A stretch of 64,000 nt of DNA from Microplitis mediator (GCF_029852145.1 NC_079979.1:3086501-3150500); one strand, 5' to 3'. Positions 26,801-37,029 are shown, counted from the first letter of the stretch. Numbers and translations: made by a program. The notes: generated by a model not told the origin, from the letters alone.

Positions 26801-29800
26801 AAAATTCCTAAACTTAAATTGTATTAATGAAAGTAATACGAGCTAAACTTGTTTACACGTCAATGAATTTGACCAATGTGAGATCTTTGAGTTTTAGCTC
26901 AATCTCAAAATATTTTAAACTGAAATAAATAACTTTATTATTAAATTTACTTAAATTATTTAATTCAATCATTAAACATTTTACACATTTATCATAGGTC
27001 AATATTAAAATTAACATATATATTAAAATATAATTTGTATTGTAGTAATAGACAATAACTAGTCAGCAATTTTTTTAGGCTTCAATTTAATAATTTAAGT
27101 AAATTTAATAATTACGTTCAAAATAACTGTTTTAAACATATGAATAAAGATAGTAAAAAAAATTGTTTACGCGTCAACAAATTTGACCACCCGACTAGAA
27201 ATTGTCCCAATCCATATATTGGGCCCCAATTGGGAATTGCTGGGGCATGCCCAGTCGGGCTATCCCAGTCAGAACTTGTTGGGATATCCCAACGCAAAAA
27301 TCACCTACCCAGCATCAGTTTTTCCTGAGTGGGACCCAATTGGGAACTCGTTGGGATAGCCCAATGGAAAAATAAATAACTTTGACTGGTTTTGCCACAT
27401 TGGGACCTAATTGGGAACTTACTGGGATATCCCAACCTAAGAATAAATAACTTTTATTGGTTTTGCCACACCGGGACCTAATTGGGAACTCGTTGGGATA
27501 GCCCAATGGAAAAATAAATAACTTTGACTGGTTTTGCCACATCGGGACCCAATTGGGAACTTATTGGGATATCCCAATGCAACAATTATTATTATTTTAA
27601 TAACTTTTATGATTCATATATAATTTGAAATGCTCAAAATTTGTTGTTGAAAATTTTTTTTTTTCAAAAATTTAATAATAAAACAAAATTGTTTTTTACG
27701 CTTGTACACAATATTTATGTTAAAATTACTTTTTTTTTTATCTAAATTGTTTATAAACAATTTCATTTAATTTTCAAATCAAATTATTTTTCGCTTCTTC
27801 TGAATAGGATATTCTGTTTTGTGTCCCCCCCTCTTCTCTTTTCAATTTTTTCTAGTATAATTTTGATCAACTAAAATTTTTATTAACTAATTTCTCTTGA
27901 TTTACTTGAAGTACCCTGAGTTTTAATTTGGTAATCCATTTGATCGTAAAATTTTTTAACTTTTTTTTCAATATTTTGTTTACTGGCTAAAGATTAAACA
28001 AAGTACAAAACAATAATATATTTATACCAAGAGTACGTCGATTATTGCAGCACGGATTTTTTATTTCTTCAAGTTATTCTTTAGTATTATGATAAATATA
28101 CTATTTACACTCACGCGATTGCATACGTGGGTCAACACAGTGAATAGCATCAAAGACTTTGAATCGTAAGGATGCAGGTTCGAGCCCAGCAGTCATCGGG
28201 ATTTTTTCATCAGTCAAAATCATATATAATTCCTCTAAGTAACGCTTCTAATACAATAGATTAAATTTCGGATCTAATTAAAATTATTTTATTTTTTTTT
28301 TGCAATTTAATATTTTTTTTAATAGGGATCGCACGTTTGGGATTACGTAGGTCTTACCCAATTGGGAACCTATTGGGATTGCCCGATCGGGGCCCAAGTA
28401 CGTTTCTGCGTTACATCCCAACGTAGGGTCCCCATTGGGCAACCCAATTGGTTCCCAAGTGTGTGCACCGAAAAATTTCTCGTCGGGCAGTGCGAGACTT
28501 TAAGTCACTACTCAATTTAGAAACTTTTTAATCTCAGAATGTTTAAATAAAAATAATAAAAAACAATTCTTTATGCGTAAACAAACTTGCCCAGTACCAG
28601 ATCGTTGAGTCAGTACTCAATCACAAAATTTCCTAAACTTAAAACGTATTAATGAAAATAATATACGATCTGGCCAGATATGATAAGACCTTTTCATGAC
28701 TAATGTATTTTTCAACTCAGATATAGTTATATCTGTTTAGATCTGATCAGATATGACTAGATCTGGTCATGTCTGATGTATTTTTCAATTCAGATATACT
28801 TATATCTGTTTAGATCTGATCAGATATAACTAGATCTGATTATATCTCAAATCCCGTATCTAACCAGATATAAATAGATCTGATCAGATATAATTCGATC
28901 TGACCAGATATAATTATATCTGGTCAGATCTAATCCGTTTTTCCCGGGATGTAATATAAAAATATAATGTAACTGTCCCAACCCGGGGAAAATGATTTAG
29001 ATCTGACCAGATAAAATTATATCTGATCAGATAAAATTATATCTTTGCAGATCATTTATATCTGATCAGAACTAATAATTACACATGATCAGATCTTATT
29101 ATATCTGGCTAACCACCGTTTATATCCGGTCAGATCTAATAAGATATAATTAGATCTAGGCTAGATAAACTATCAGACATGATTATATCTATTCAGATCG
29201 GCGTATATTTCGTTAGATCTGACCAGATATAACTATATCTGAACTAAATACAACATTTAACATAATCTGATCTTGTTATATCTGTTCAGATATAATCCGA
29301 TATACCTTTTATTTGTATAGAAAATTGTTTATATCTGGCCAGATCTGCGTATATTTTATAAGATCTGATCAGATAACTATATCCAAACTAAATACAACAA
29401 TTAACATAGTCAGATCCTATTACATCTGCTCAGATATAATTATGTACGTCTTATTTTTATAGATAACTGTTTATATCTGGTCAGATCTGCGCATATGTCG
29501 TCAGATCTGATCAGATAACTATATCTGAACTAAATACAACAATTAACATAATCAGATCTTGTTATATCTGCTCAGATATAATTATGAAAATTGTTCATAT
29601 CTGATTATTTACATTCACGCGATCACATACGTGGGGCAGCGCAGTGGATAGCGTCAAAAACTTTGGATCTGAAGGATGCAGGTTCGAGCCCAGCAGTCAT
29701 CGGGATTTTTCCATCAATCAAATTCATGTATAACTCTTCTAAGTAACGTTTCTAATACGTTAGATTACATTTCGGATCGAATGAAAACTATGTTATTTTT

Positions 29801-32800
29801 TTTTGCAATTTAATTTTTTTTTTTTAAGAGGGATCCCGGGAAAAAAGGTTTAGATCTGGTTATATATAATTATATTTGATCAGATCTGTCCAGATCTCGT
29901 CAGATAGAGACAATTTAAAGATCTGGCCAGATCTGACAAATCAGATCTGATCAGATATAATTATATATGGTCAGATCTAAATCGTTTTCCACATGAATAC
30001 TTAATAAAAAATAAATAATAATAATAAAAATTAATAAAAAAAAAATAATAATAATAAAAATCAAATTAAATAAAAAATAAATAAATACATAAGAAAAAAA
30101 ATTTTTTATGAATGAATTATAAAAAAGATAATTAAAGGCAATATTCTTTTGATTTAAATGACTGTTTTTTTTGGATCAATACAATGCAGCAATTTGAAAT
30201 GATTCGATTTTTTATTGAATCAATTGCAAGGAGAGTTTCTACGGACCTAAAAAAATATTACTTTTAACGCTAATATTCATTTGCTTTAATAAAATTTTGA
30301 CTTATCTGAAAATTCAGACCTTCAATCACCTTACAATTTACTTTGGGTGAAATTTTTGATTATTTTATATCGAACAAAAATCATTATTGTATGAACAGCA
30401 TCAATGACTTGAATTAATTTCTATTTTTTTTTTATGTAAAAAAAGTTATTAAGTTATATCAAATACTATAGAGTTACTTCGAATGACTCGGTACTTTCCC
30501 TCAAAAAACTCTCAGTTAGAGCAAAATATACTGTCAAACGCAAAGGCGGTAGACTCGAACGCTCTACGCGTTTGGCTGTATCCAAATGCTTGGAGTCCTT
30601 GAGCCAGTCGAATCTGGTTTGACGTCAGTATTTTTTTTTACAGTGTAGTTTAGTCATTTTTCTCGCACACGTATTGAAAAATAACTTCTCTCGCTACCTG
30701 TCTTCACATTCCTGCATGGATACTTAAGAATACTGTAGTAGATCTGAAGCTTTATTACTTCTTTAATCAACCGCTAGACAGGGTTAAGATCTATAAAAAA
30801 ATCTTGACAACAAAGTCAATTCTTGTAGATAAATTAAACATTTAGAATATATTTTTATCTCATCCTGTGTTATTGAATTGAATTCTTAAAGATGGAAAAC
30901 TAACAAATTTTTTCCGCAAATCAGACTTTAATCGATGCTATTACAATAGATATTGTTTGATTGGTTATGTTCAAAGGTAGAAATCTCAGCAGACAAACTG
31001 ACAGCATGTATTTGAAGTGACAGATCATTCTTAACGAGGTTTTGTACGTTATATACGGGCTCGATACACTTGTCCGTTCAACTACGTACTTAGTCTTGTT
31101 AAGAACACGTCATGCCCTCAGAGTCGTGACGTCAATGTACCTGTCAGAGTTCCTATTTTCGTACATACCCATTCAAAATGATTATTATATAATTAATTAA
31201 ATTCTATATGCATAAATATTATTTACATTAGTTTACTTGAACGGAACCTGTAAAAAACATTCAGACTGTGATGCAATAACATTCGCAATGTGTTCGAAAA
31301 ATAATACATGTGTTTGTAGAAATAAATACATATCAAGTAACTCATTTACTTGCACACCATCTTTAGGCGCATTGTGTAATGACAATGGAACATGTGAACG
31401 TAATAACTCAATATGCATGACTGGTCGATGTCAACATAATACCAACTCATCTATACTGTCAAGTAATAAGCCTGTTCATGGTGAGTGCAGTCCCTAGTAG
31501 CATTCTTAAGAAGTCTTACGTAAATCTGTATCATTAGTCTTCAGCGAGTCTGCATCATCAGTCTTAGATAAGTCTGCAGAAAGATGCTTCCATAAGACCT
31601 GATCAGTGCATCTGTAGTAATACTTGCTGAAGACAAAATACTCGCTAGAGATACCCAAAATTGCTTAAGATACCTGGACATAATTACACTTGTCGTTACT
31701 TCGTGAGCATTCGGTGTTAGTATAGTATATTCAGTGGAGCCCTTATTATGTTTGATACAATTTCATTGAATGATAATATTATTAACTTGTTGCCCTTTAA
31801 CTCGTCGTCACTCGCTGAAAGAGCCGGACGCCGTCTTTTTTACATTTTAATGTTTTTTTCGTAACTTTGGCAATAAATTACTTCGAAAATTTTAGAATAC
31901 TTTAATTGAATATTTCAGACACTTTTCATATAACTTAACTGTAAAGAATAAATTCTTGAATTGATGAAAAAAAAACTTTAATGGCAAAGAAATTGAAAAG
32001 CGTAATTGTTGCTGAGTAGCTAGCACTGTAAGTGAACTAGTTCATTCTTTATAGATAGTTATCGATAAAAAAACCCAACATGATTGTGTAATAATCACGA
32101 AATATTTAATAATTTTCAACTTCCCGCTAAGAAAATCGACGATTTTCGAAAAATTCGGGAAGTTATTGTTTTCACCCCGATTTTTGAAAATCGAGTTTTC
32201 ATCGGATGTCGACTTTTTGAGGTCCTATGAAGCTATCCCGACTATTTTCAGAATGATGTCCGAGTGTCTGTATGTATGTATGTGTATGTGTGTGTGTATG
32301 TATGTATGTGACCGGTCTTTAACTTTTTAACTAATGAACCGATTTGGATGGTTAAGGCGGCAATTGAAAGAACTTGTTGGCCATCAACTTTTCTGAAAAT
32401 TTCAGATCATTTGATCTAGTAGACTCGAAATCATTGTCGAATTATGAACAAAAAAAATTTTTTTTTTTTTAGTTTTTCATTGATTTCTCAGAAACGACTT
32501 AAACGATCGACTTCAAAATCTAATCAGCTTTTAGCTGCCACCTTAGCAATCTCAATTGGTTAATTTGTTCGAGAGATATCACGGGAGAAAGAAATGGTAA
32601 AAAACAGTTATTTGCGAATATCTTTGAAAGAACTCTACCAAACAATTCCAAAATGTAATCAGCTCTAGAATTCAATAAAACGCGCGGATTGCCACCTCAC
32701 ACGTCAAAATCAGTCAATTAGTTCAAAAGCTATCAGCGTTAAAATGTAAAAAAAAAACATTTTATGTTTTTTATTCCGGATATATCATAATATAATGTAC

Positions 32801-34365
32801 TAAAATGTGTCTGAAATCATACAAGCTTTTTCTCTTTATGGTTTTTCTTGATCTTCATATAAGTTCATCTGACTTGTTTTTTAGTTTAAATTATATAATC
32901 AACAACAAAAATTGAAAAAACACAGTTTATAATATTTTTCTTGGATATATTATATATTATTGCTCTGACATGAGTCAAAACTTGTTTAAATCTCGATTTT
33001 GATTACTGACATTGATTTCTGCCTCAATACGTTTATCTTATTGAAAATAATCGGGAATTGAAATTTAAAAACCGTTCTTTATTAATGATTTTCGATTCTA
33101 AAATTTTCAAACTTTAGCATAGAACGGAACTTGTTAGAGCTTGAAAAGCCCATAAAAAAACAATTGCAGGCAATAGGATTTTCGAGCTCGAAGAGCTCGA
33201 CAATACATTCACACTAATGTATTCGAGCTCCTTGAGCTCGAAAGCAACGGGAAGTTTTGGGGCTGGCCCGCAGGGCCAACCGACGTACAGATTTTTTTTT
33301 AACTTTTCGTCGTCGACATCTTTTGAAATAATTGATCAATTTTGATGTTCAAAGCAGCAATCGGTGAGTTTTATTGGGTTCTAGAGCTGGTGAAATTTTG
33401 GCAATGGTTGGTTTAGTCGTTTCAAAGATATTTGCGAAAGACGGTTTTACACCATTTCTTTTGCTAACGATATTTCTCGTACGAATAAACCGATTAAAAT
33501 AGTTGAGGTGGCAATCAACGAGTTTTATTAAGTTCTAGAGCTGATTAGATTTTGAAATTGATCGATTAAGCCATTTTTGAAAAGTTTTAAAAAAACTCAA
33601 AAAACATTTTTTTTGTTATTTCTTCTATATTTTAGAGTCCATTTGTTTAAATCTCTCGGAAGAAACTTGTTAAGGGACATTCATTAAGTAACTTCCTTAA
33701 GACAATGCTAGGGCTTCTTGGACCAAGAAAAAATGACTAACCAGTAATTATTTATAACTATTTTTATAGTTGCCTTAGGAAGTTCATGTCAAACAGATGC
33801 GAACTGTACAATTATTCCAAAGTCAAAGTGTTCTGTCGGTAAAAGATGCATCTGTGAGGAGACTGCTATTGCGGCCAATAAATTTGCTTGTAAATCAACT
33901 TTATATGGATACTGTACAAGCAATGATCAATGCAATGGTGATTTATATGATTGTGTGAATAATAAGTGTCAGTGTAAGCAGAATTATACATCGGTGTCGG
34001 CTGATCAATGCACTGCAAGTGCGTTTAATTTATTTAATGAACATTAATTCATCACTTTTTATTATCCACTAATGAATTTAATTTATTTATTTAAATATAT
34101 GTTCCTAGCACATCTACTGTATTCCTGCAATTTTGATTCAGAGTGCAGTGATCTGTGGCATTCACATTGTTCGTTTAAAGGCACATGTGTTTGTAAATCA
34201 AATAATATTGCAGTGAGTCGAGCTACATGTCTACCTATTTTAAACGGATACTGTTGGAGAGATGATCAATGCGCTACCGAAAACTCTGTTTGCGCTGATT
34301 TTCGGTGTGTATGCAAATTGGACTTCATTGCGGTCGCCAGGAATCGATGCATATCTATTAATTAA
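14831..34365 (+). CDS. Secreted knottin-plus-EB-module protein, gene 3 (complete, 570 aa)
   Basis: Paralogue of gene 2 with the same eight-exon plan: 14831-14953, 15027-15117, 19150-19395, 23622-23870, 23947-24195, 31232-31480, 33770-34018, 34109-34365; joined length 1713 nt, all GT-AG, all phases as in gene 2. The signal peptide is residues 1-26 (ILAVLALCA then QVNG). The six-cysteine spacing C-x6-C-x7-CC-x5-C-x10-C follows, identical to gene 2. Six EB-like exons come next; exon 6 again lacks the last two cysteines. Introns 1, 4 and 7 are short (73, 76, 90 bp), while introns 2, 3, 5 and 6 are 4032, 4226, 7036 and 2289 bp and full of repeats. The intact frame and intact splice sites argue for a live gene despite a 19.5 kb span. 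Function unknown; probably extracellular. Confidence 0.85.
15118..19149. other. Gene 3 intron 2
   Basis: Contains a minus-strand open frame 15676-15969 (97 codons, acidic with a basic KKRKK end) and another at 16220-16492; neither is recognised, and they may be remnants of a mobile element. At about 17440-18060 there is a loose array of AAGTGTTCAATTATT/TAATTAA phrases. From 18400 to 18620 short palindromic ATGGxxCCAT/TATAGGAAT words recur. No host gene seen. Confidence 0.45.
19701..21497 (-). pseudogene. Non-LTR retrotransposon fragment in gene 3 intron 3
   Basis: The minus-strand frame 21497-21189 (102 codons) has the linker typical between the endonuclease and reverse transcriptase of non-LTR elements: INPKKFWxFVK-like wording (KNNTMKFWDFVKTKQKD), IPSEMTWGDAK, then ANLLAKYFSSVYE. 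Downstream on the same strand (21180-19700) the DNA is distinctly GC-richer than the rest of the window and has only short broken frames. I cannot find an intact reverse transcriptase core, so this is a 5'-truncated or decayed copy. The extension down to 19701 is inference from composition. Confidence 0.55.
21500..23621. other. Rest of gene 3 intron 3
   Basis: AT-rich, no gene seen. A hairpin GACCAGTG...CACTGGTC lies at about 22569-22601. From 23280 to 23430 runs an array of CATATATGACCATATA-type palindromic words just before exon 4. Confidence 0.45.
23280..23430. repeat. CATATATG palindromic-word array
   Basis: About 150 bases of recurring CATATATGAC, ATATATGNCCATATA and ACATATAG words, each near its own reverse complement. 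Confidence 0.7.
24282..24294 (+). repeat. Poly-G run
   Basis: An uninterrupted run of about 13 G in an AT-rich intron, after GGCGGA. It is a likely sequencing or replication-slippage hotspot. Confidence 0.85.
24320..24665. mobile_element. CACTGTAAAAAA-led block with TCAAACTT words
   Basis: Begins TA then CACTGTAAAAAATAAGG, and the interior repeats AGTTTGA/TCAAACT and AATTTTAATT words in both orientations. The right end is not clear. It is grouped with 14218-14490, 45450-45563 and 52295-52590 by the leading CAC-G-AAAAAA motif. Confidence 0.4.
24973..25043 (+). ncRNA. tRNA-Val-derived pseudogene or SINE head
   Basis: Reads like the start of a eukaryotic tRNA-Val: GGTTCCGTAGCGTAGCGGT (box A matches TAGCGTAGCGG) and a well paired D stem (GCGT/ACGT), then a B box GGGTTCGAATCC. 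The anticodon and T stems are poorly paired and the acceptor stem has 5 of 7 pairs. A 7-base match ACTTTCC (24962-24968) to GGAAAGT just after the B box is an odd extra. It is probably not a functional tRNA. Confidence 0.6.
25112..25345. mobile_element. AGATCT-word block with CCCGGGAAAAAC end
   Basis: Starts GATCCCGGGAAAAACGGATT, then repeats AGATCTGGCCAGATATAA-type words throughout. Its opening is the reverse complement of the end of the block at 28667-28950. The right border is degenerate. Confidence 0.55.
25359..26657 (+). mobile_element. AACTTCCCGC repeat family, copy B
   Basis: Opens AACTTCCCGCTAAGAAAAT and ends GGGGCTGGCCCGCAGGG then TCAACCGATAGACAGATTTTT. The right-hand part is present twice: TTTTCGAGCTC...GAGCTCGAAAACAGCGGG occurs at about 26030-26151 and again at 26530-26657, so the copy is composite or internally duplicated. 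Open frames 25998-26228 and 26449-26679 are products of these two right ends, not genes. Confidence 0.65.
27190..28487. mobile_element. CCCAATTGGG-word element with CCCGACTAGAAATT ends
   Basis: Left end CCCGACTAGAAATT (27190-27203) is matched in inverted orientation by AATTTCTCGTCGGG (28474-28487). Inside the left end, 27205-27585 repeats words such as CCCAATTGGGAAC, TTGGGATATCCCAAC and a roughly 65-base tandem unit containing AAATAAATAACTTTGACTGG. The same words return at 28335-28460. The core 27590-28335 is AT-rich and carries a tRNA-derived SINE. Neighbouring repeat copies without the insert (near 26860 and 28575) support 27190/28487 as borders. Open frames 27140-27328 and 27315-27542 are shadows of the words. 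Confidence 0.6.
28101..28320 (+). mobile_element. tRNA-derived SINE, copy 1
   Basis: Starts ATTTACACTCACGCGATTG, with a box A-like CAACACAGTGAATAGC and a B box GCAGGTTCGAGCCC, followed by CAGCAGTCATCGGGATTTTT and a shared tail (TAAGTAACGCTTCTAATAC...TTTTGCAATTTAAT). It is homologous along about 210 bases with copy 2 at 29605. It lies inside the CCCAATTGGG element. Confidence 0.65.
28667..28950. mobile_element. AGATCT-word block, right end CCGTTTTTCCCGGGAT
   Basis: Nearly 300 bases of AGATCTGATCAGATATAACT-type words. It ends AATCCGTTTTTCCCGGGAT, the reverse complement of the start of the 25112 block. Its left border interrupts a tandem unit that is continuous at 26820 (AATGAAAGTAATACGAG), which suggests insertion. 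Confidence 0.55.
28976..29604. repeat. AGATCT-word array, second large block
   Basis: Begins CCCAACCCGGGGAAAATG, again a CCCGGGGAAAA-like end, and continues with AGATCTGATCAGATATA and ATCTGGCCAGAT words. A longer unit of roughly 120 bases, containing CTGAACTAAATACAACA, recurs three times (near 29245, 29385 and 29525). Confidence 0.6.
29605..29830 (+). mobile_element. tRNA-derived SINE, copy 2
   Basis: Homologue of 28101-28320, with better kept Pol III signals: GGGGCAGCGCAGTGGATAGC (box A) and GCAGGTTCGAGCCC (box B). It ends in a T-rich tail followed by AGAGGGATC, directly abutting the next CCCGGGAAAAA block. Confidence 0.65.
29834..29993. mobile_element. Short AGATCT-word foldback element
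   Basis: Starts TCCCGGGAAAAAAGGTTTAG and ends CTAAATCGTTTTCC, so the two ends are inverted copies except for the lost outer CCCGGG on the right. The 160-base interior is AGATCTGGNNATATATAA words. Confidence 0.55.
29994..31231. other. Right part of gene 3 intron 5
   Basis: An A-rich AATAATAAT stretch at 30000-30100, then AT-rich DNA. A minus-strand tRNA-like B box (GCGTTCGAGTC) lies near 30545-30565, followed by CAGTATTTTTTTTTACAGTG at about 30628-30647. No gene seen. Confidence 0.4.
31496..33715. mobile_element. Two nested repeats filling gene 3 intron 6
   Basis: The outer repeat is the family seen at 11575-12260: its left part matches 31500-31690 and its right part 33655-33715. Inside it sits copy C of the AACTTCCCGC family, from AACTTCCCGCTAAGAAAAT at 32118, through a TG/TATG microsatellite (about 32268-32310), to GGGGCTGGCCCGCAGGG near 33259-33275, and on to an inverted second arm up to about 33640. 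Removing 31496-33715 leaves an intron of about 70 bases, as in gene 2. Confidence 0.6.
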
Positions 34366-35094
34366 TCTATACCCTATCAAAAATTTATTATGGGAATTCA
34401 GCCTCAATTCCTATATGGGTTTTTATACTGAGTTTTTGGTCGATTCCAATATAGTTTTCTATACGAATCCAGTATAGATCCTGATATAGATTCCTACATG
34501 GATTCCTATGGGAACCTACACCAAGACAAATCCATATGGGAATCTAGTATGGATATCCATATGGATTTTCACCTTGATGCTATAAAAAGCGTATGTGTTT
34601 TTTTGAACTTTGCAAGAGTACATTACCTCTATACGGTTCCTGAATTCATCTTTCATAAAAATTATTTGTGATTTCTATAAAGATGAAATACTTTTTGAGT
34701 TCATTAATAAATTGATAACTTATTACAAATACGGATGAAAAAAGGATCAATTAATCAATTTTTTTCCAAAAATTATCCTTCTAATAGAATCAGAATTTTT
34801 TATTTTATTCATACATGCGTATCAATAGACGATAGACATATATAAATTATTTATATAGAAACCTAGATTCCTATACGAATTTCTCATGTAGATTTCCATA
34901 GTTTCCTACAGGGGTTCTTGGTGCATGCATCCAATAGTTATTTATGTACCTTGAGCGAACCTTGCTCTAACTCGGTCACGGTGAGTAATATTCAAGCCAA
35001 AGCTTTATGTCCCTGCTTCAAAAATTAATCACTGGGACCGTATTGGCGAAAGGGTTGCCAATGGTGCTTAAAAAATTTTTCGTGCTTCGGTGGA

Positions 35095-35285
35095 CGTATG
35101 TGGGTTTTTAGGTGCGAGGGGCACTCGATCGGTAAATAAGTAGCATGCATCGCAAAAATACACAGATTTTACATTTTTTTATGACTTATTATTCTTATTT
35201 TATCTCAATACATTAGTAAGTTACGCGTTTTGCATGTTTGGCATAACATGTGCTTGGCATACAAATCCGCATACGTCCGCCGAGG
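35095..35285. mobile_element. Small terminal-inverted-repeat element
   Basis: Left CTTCGGTGGACGTATGTGG and right CCGCATACGTCCGCCGAGG are inverted copies (17 of 19). The 190-base element is AT-rich inside and non-coding, which fits a MITE. Confidence 0.5.
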
Positions 35286-36465
35286 ATGAAAATTTCCTAT
35301 ATATATTCCGTAGGGGTTCCCATGCACTCTCCCATGGATTTCTTTACAGAGCATAAAGGTAGAACTTAGTCAGTGATCTATAAAGAAATAATCATGCTTG
35401 TTTTCTTCTTCATTTCAAGCATCTGAAGTCCACTAATACAGCGTTGCATAGAAAGAATAAAACAGCATTTTGCTGCGGTAGAAGACTTAACTATAGAATT
35501 CAATTCTAAGCACTCTTTTTAAATTTGACTCACTTTTGGTGAGGGCTCATAAGTGATTTTGTCAGAAATTCCCTAAAAAAAAAGGTATTGAGGGTAAAAT
35601 CACATTCGAGCAATAAGGCATGCTATTGAGCAAAACTGTAAATCTAACCTTAACTTTGGAAGTTTTGTCCGCTTTTACCAAATGTAGGGTAAATTTACCA
35701 TCGGCAGAAATGTAAAAACAGCCTTCAAAACTTACTTTTTAATCGGGACAAGATCTTTATCGGATGTTCGTTGGTAGATAAGGGGAACAAAGGAACGAAG
35801 GGGGTATCAATTGTAATATTAAAATGGCTGCTATAGGCGTGAATATTCAAATCAAAAACATTACCAATATTTATAGATTAATTTACAGTATAGATAAAAT
35901 AAGTAAAAACAATGACGCTCGCAAAAAATAAAAAAAATTGATTTCGGAATCGAAATAATTGCCTGTCACATAAATTTATCAAAGAAATTTTTTTTCTGGT
36001 CAGTGAACTTTTGAGGCTAGTATTAGCTGTACACATATCAATAACAACCCGAGTCAAAATATTTGGATTAGATTGAACTTAAGTTGACTTAAACAGCTTA
36101 GATATAACTTACCTGATATTGATGGACTTGAAATAGTATTACCTTGACTTAAAAAGCTTAAATAAGACTTAGGTGGGCTTAGGCACCAAGTTGAACTCAT
36201 TTATGACTTATTCTTGGTAAAACTAACCTATCGAAGAATAAAAACATGAAAAGAAGATATGAATCCAAACTAGGTTAGCAAAGAGCATCCAATGCCTGGA
36301 AAACAAGCATCACCGGTACATATCAGGCACCAGGTCGTCTGCAGGTATTATCCAAGCATAAAAAGAACAAGATGAATGAAGCATTTTTAGGTTGAAAATT
36401 GATCTTTTGAAGAATGTTTAGGAGTTTAGTTTGCAGACGAGCGACTGTTATTGAAATTTAACCCG

Positions 36466-36540
36466 TGACGGGTCTCGAACCCACGACCGTCGTGTTATAA
36501 AGCACATCCGCTGTCATCTAGGCTGACCTGTCTCGTTCAG
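36466..36540 (-). ncRNA. tRNA-like sequence (probable SINE or tRNA pseudogene)
   Basis: Reverse complement reads ACAGGTCAGCCTAGATGACA (box A-like), TGTGCTTTATAACAC and GTCGTGGGTTCGAGACCC (B box). The 5' acceptor strand does not pair with the 3' one, so it is not a working tRNA. Confidence 0.45.
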
Positions 36541-37029
36541 TTAACGACGATTCTTAACATTTTTTAAAAACTCCGGTTGTAAAAAATAAAATATCATTTG
36601 AATTCAATCTTGATTTGGTTATTACATATTTTTTTGATAATGAATAAAAATAATTGTCGTTATAATTTACAAGCAAATTTTACAATAAAATTAATCTTAA
36701 TTCTTCATTGAAAAAAAAAAATCTGCAATTGTATTGACTATCATTATCAATTTCGCAAGAATTTACTAATTCAATTCTTCAATGAATAAAAAAAAAATTT
36801 GTAATCAAATCTATTTTAATTATTTTTTGGAAAAAAAGATTAATTTTAATTATTAGTTGAATTAAAAATTATAAATTAAATTTATGTTAATCGTCGATAG
36901 AAAAAAAACAAAATAACTTTAACTACTAACTTCAAAATAAAAATAAATGTTCAATCATTGAAATTTTTCATCATAAATATTCGATTATTCCTGATTTTAA
37001 ACTTCGATTAAATCCGATTCAAGCTTGAT

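Noticed and set aside
27315..27542. Frame with repeated Gly-Tyr-Pro/Leu-Phe units that looks like a repeat protein
   Set aside because: It is the translation of the CCCAATTGGG words.
25112..29993. Possible CRISPR-like array
   Set aside because: Repeats have no constant repeat-spacer period, and the genome is clearly eukaryotic; the words are palindromic and contiguous.
1..34365. EGF or granulin domains for the cysteine modules
   Set aside because: The cysteine spacing lacks the EGF C-x-C-x8-C pattern with its glycine and aromatic residues, and the CC pairs of granulins; EB-like double modules fit better.
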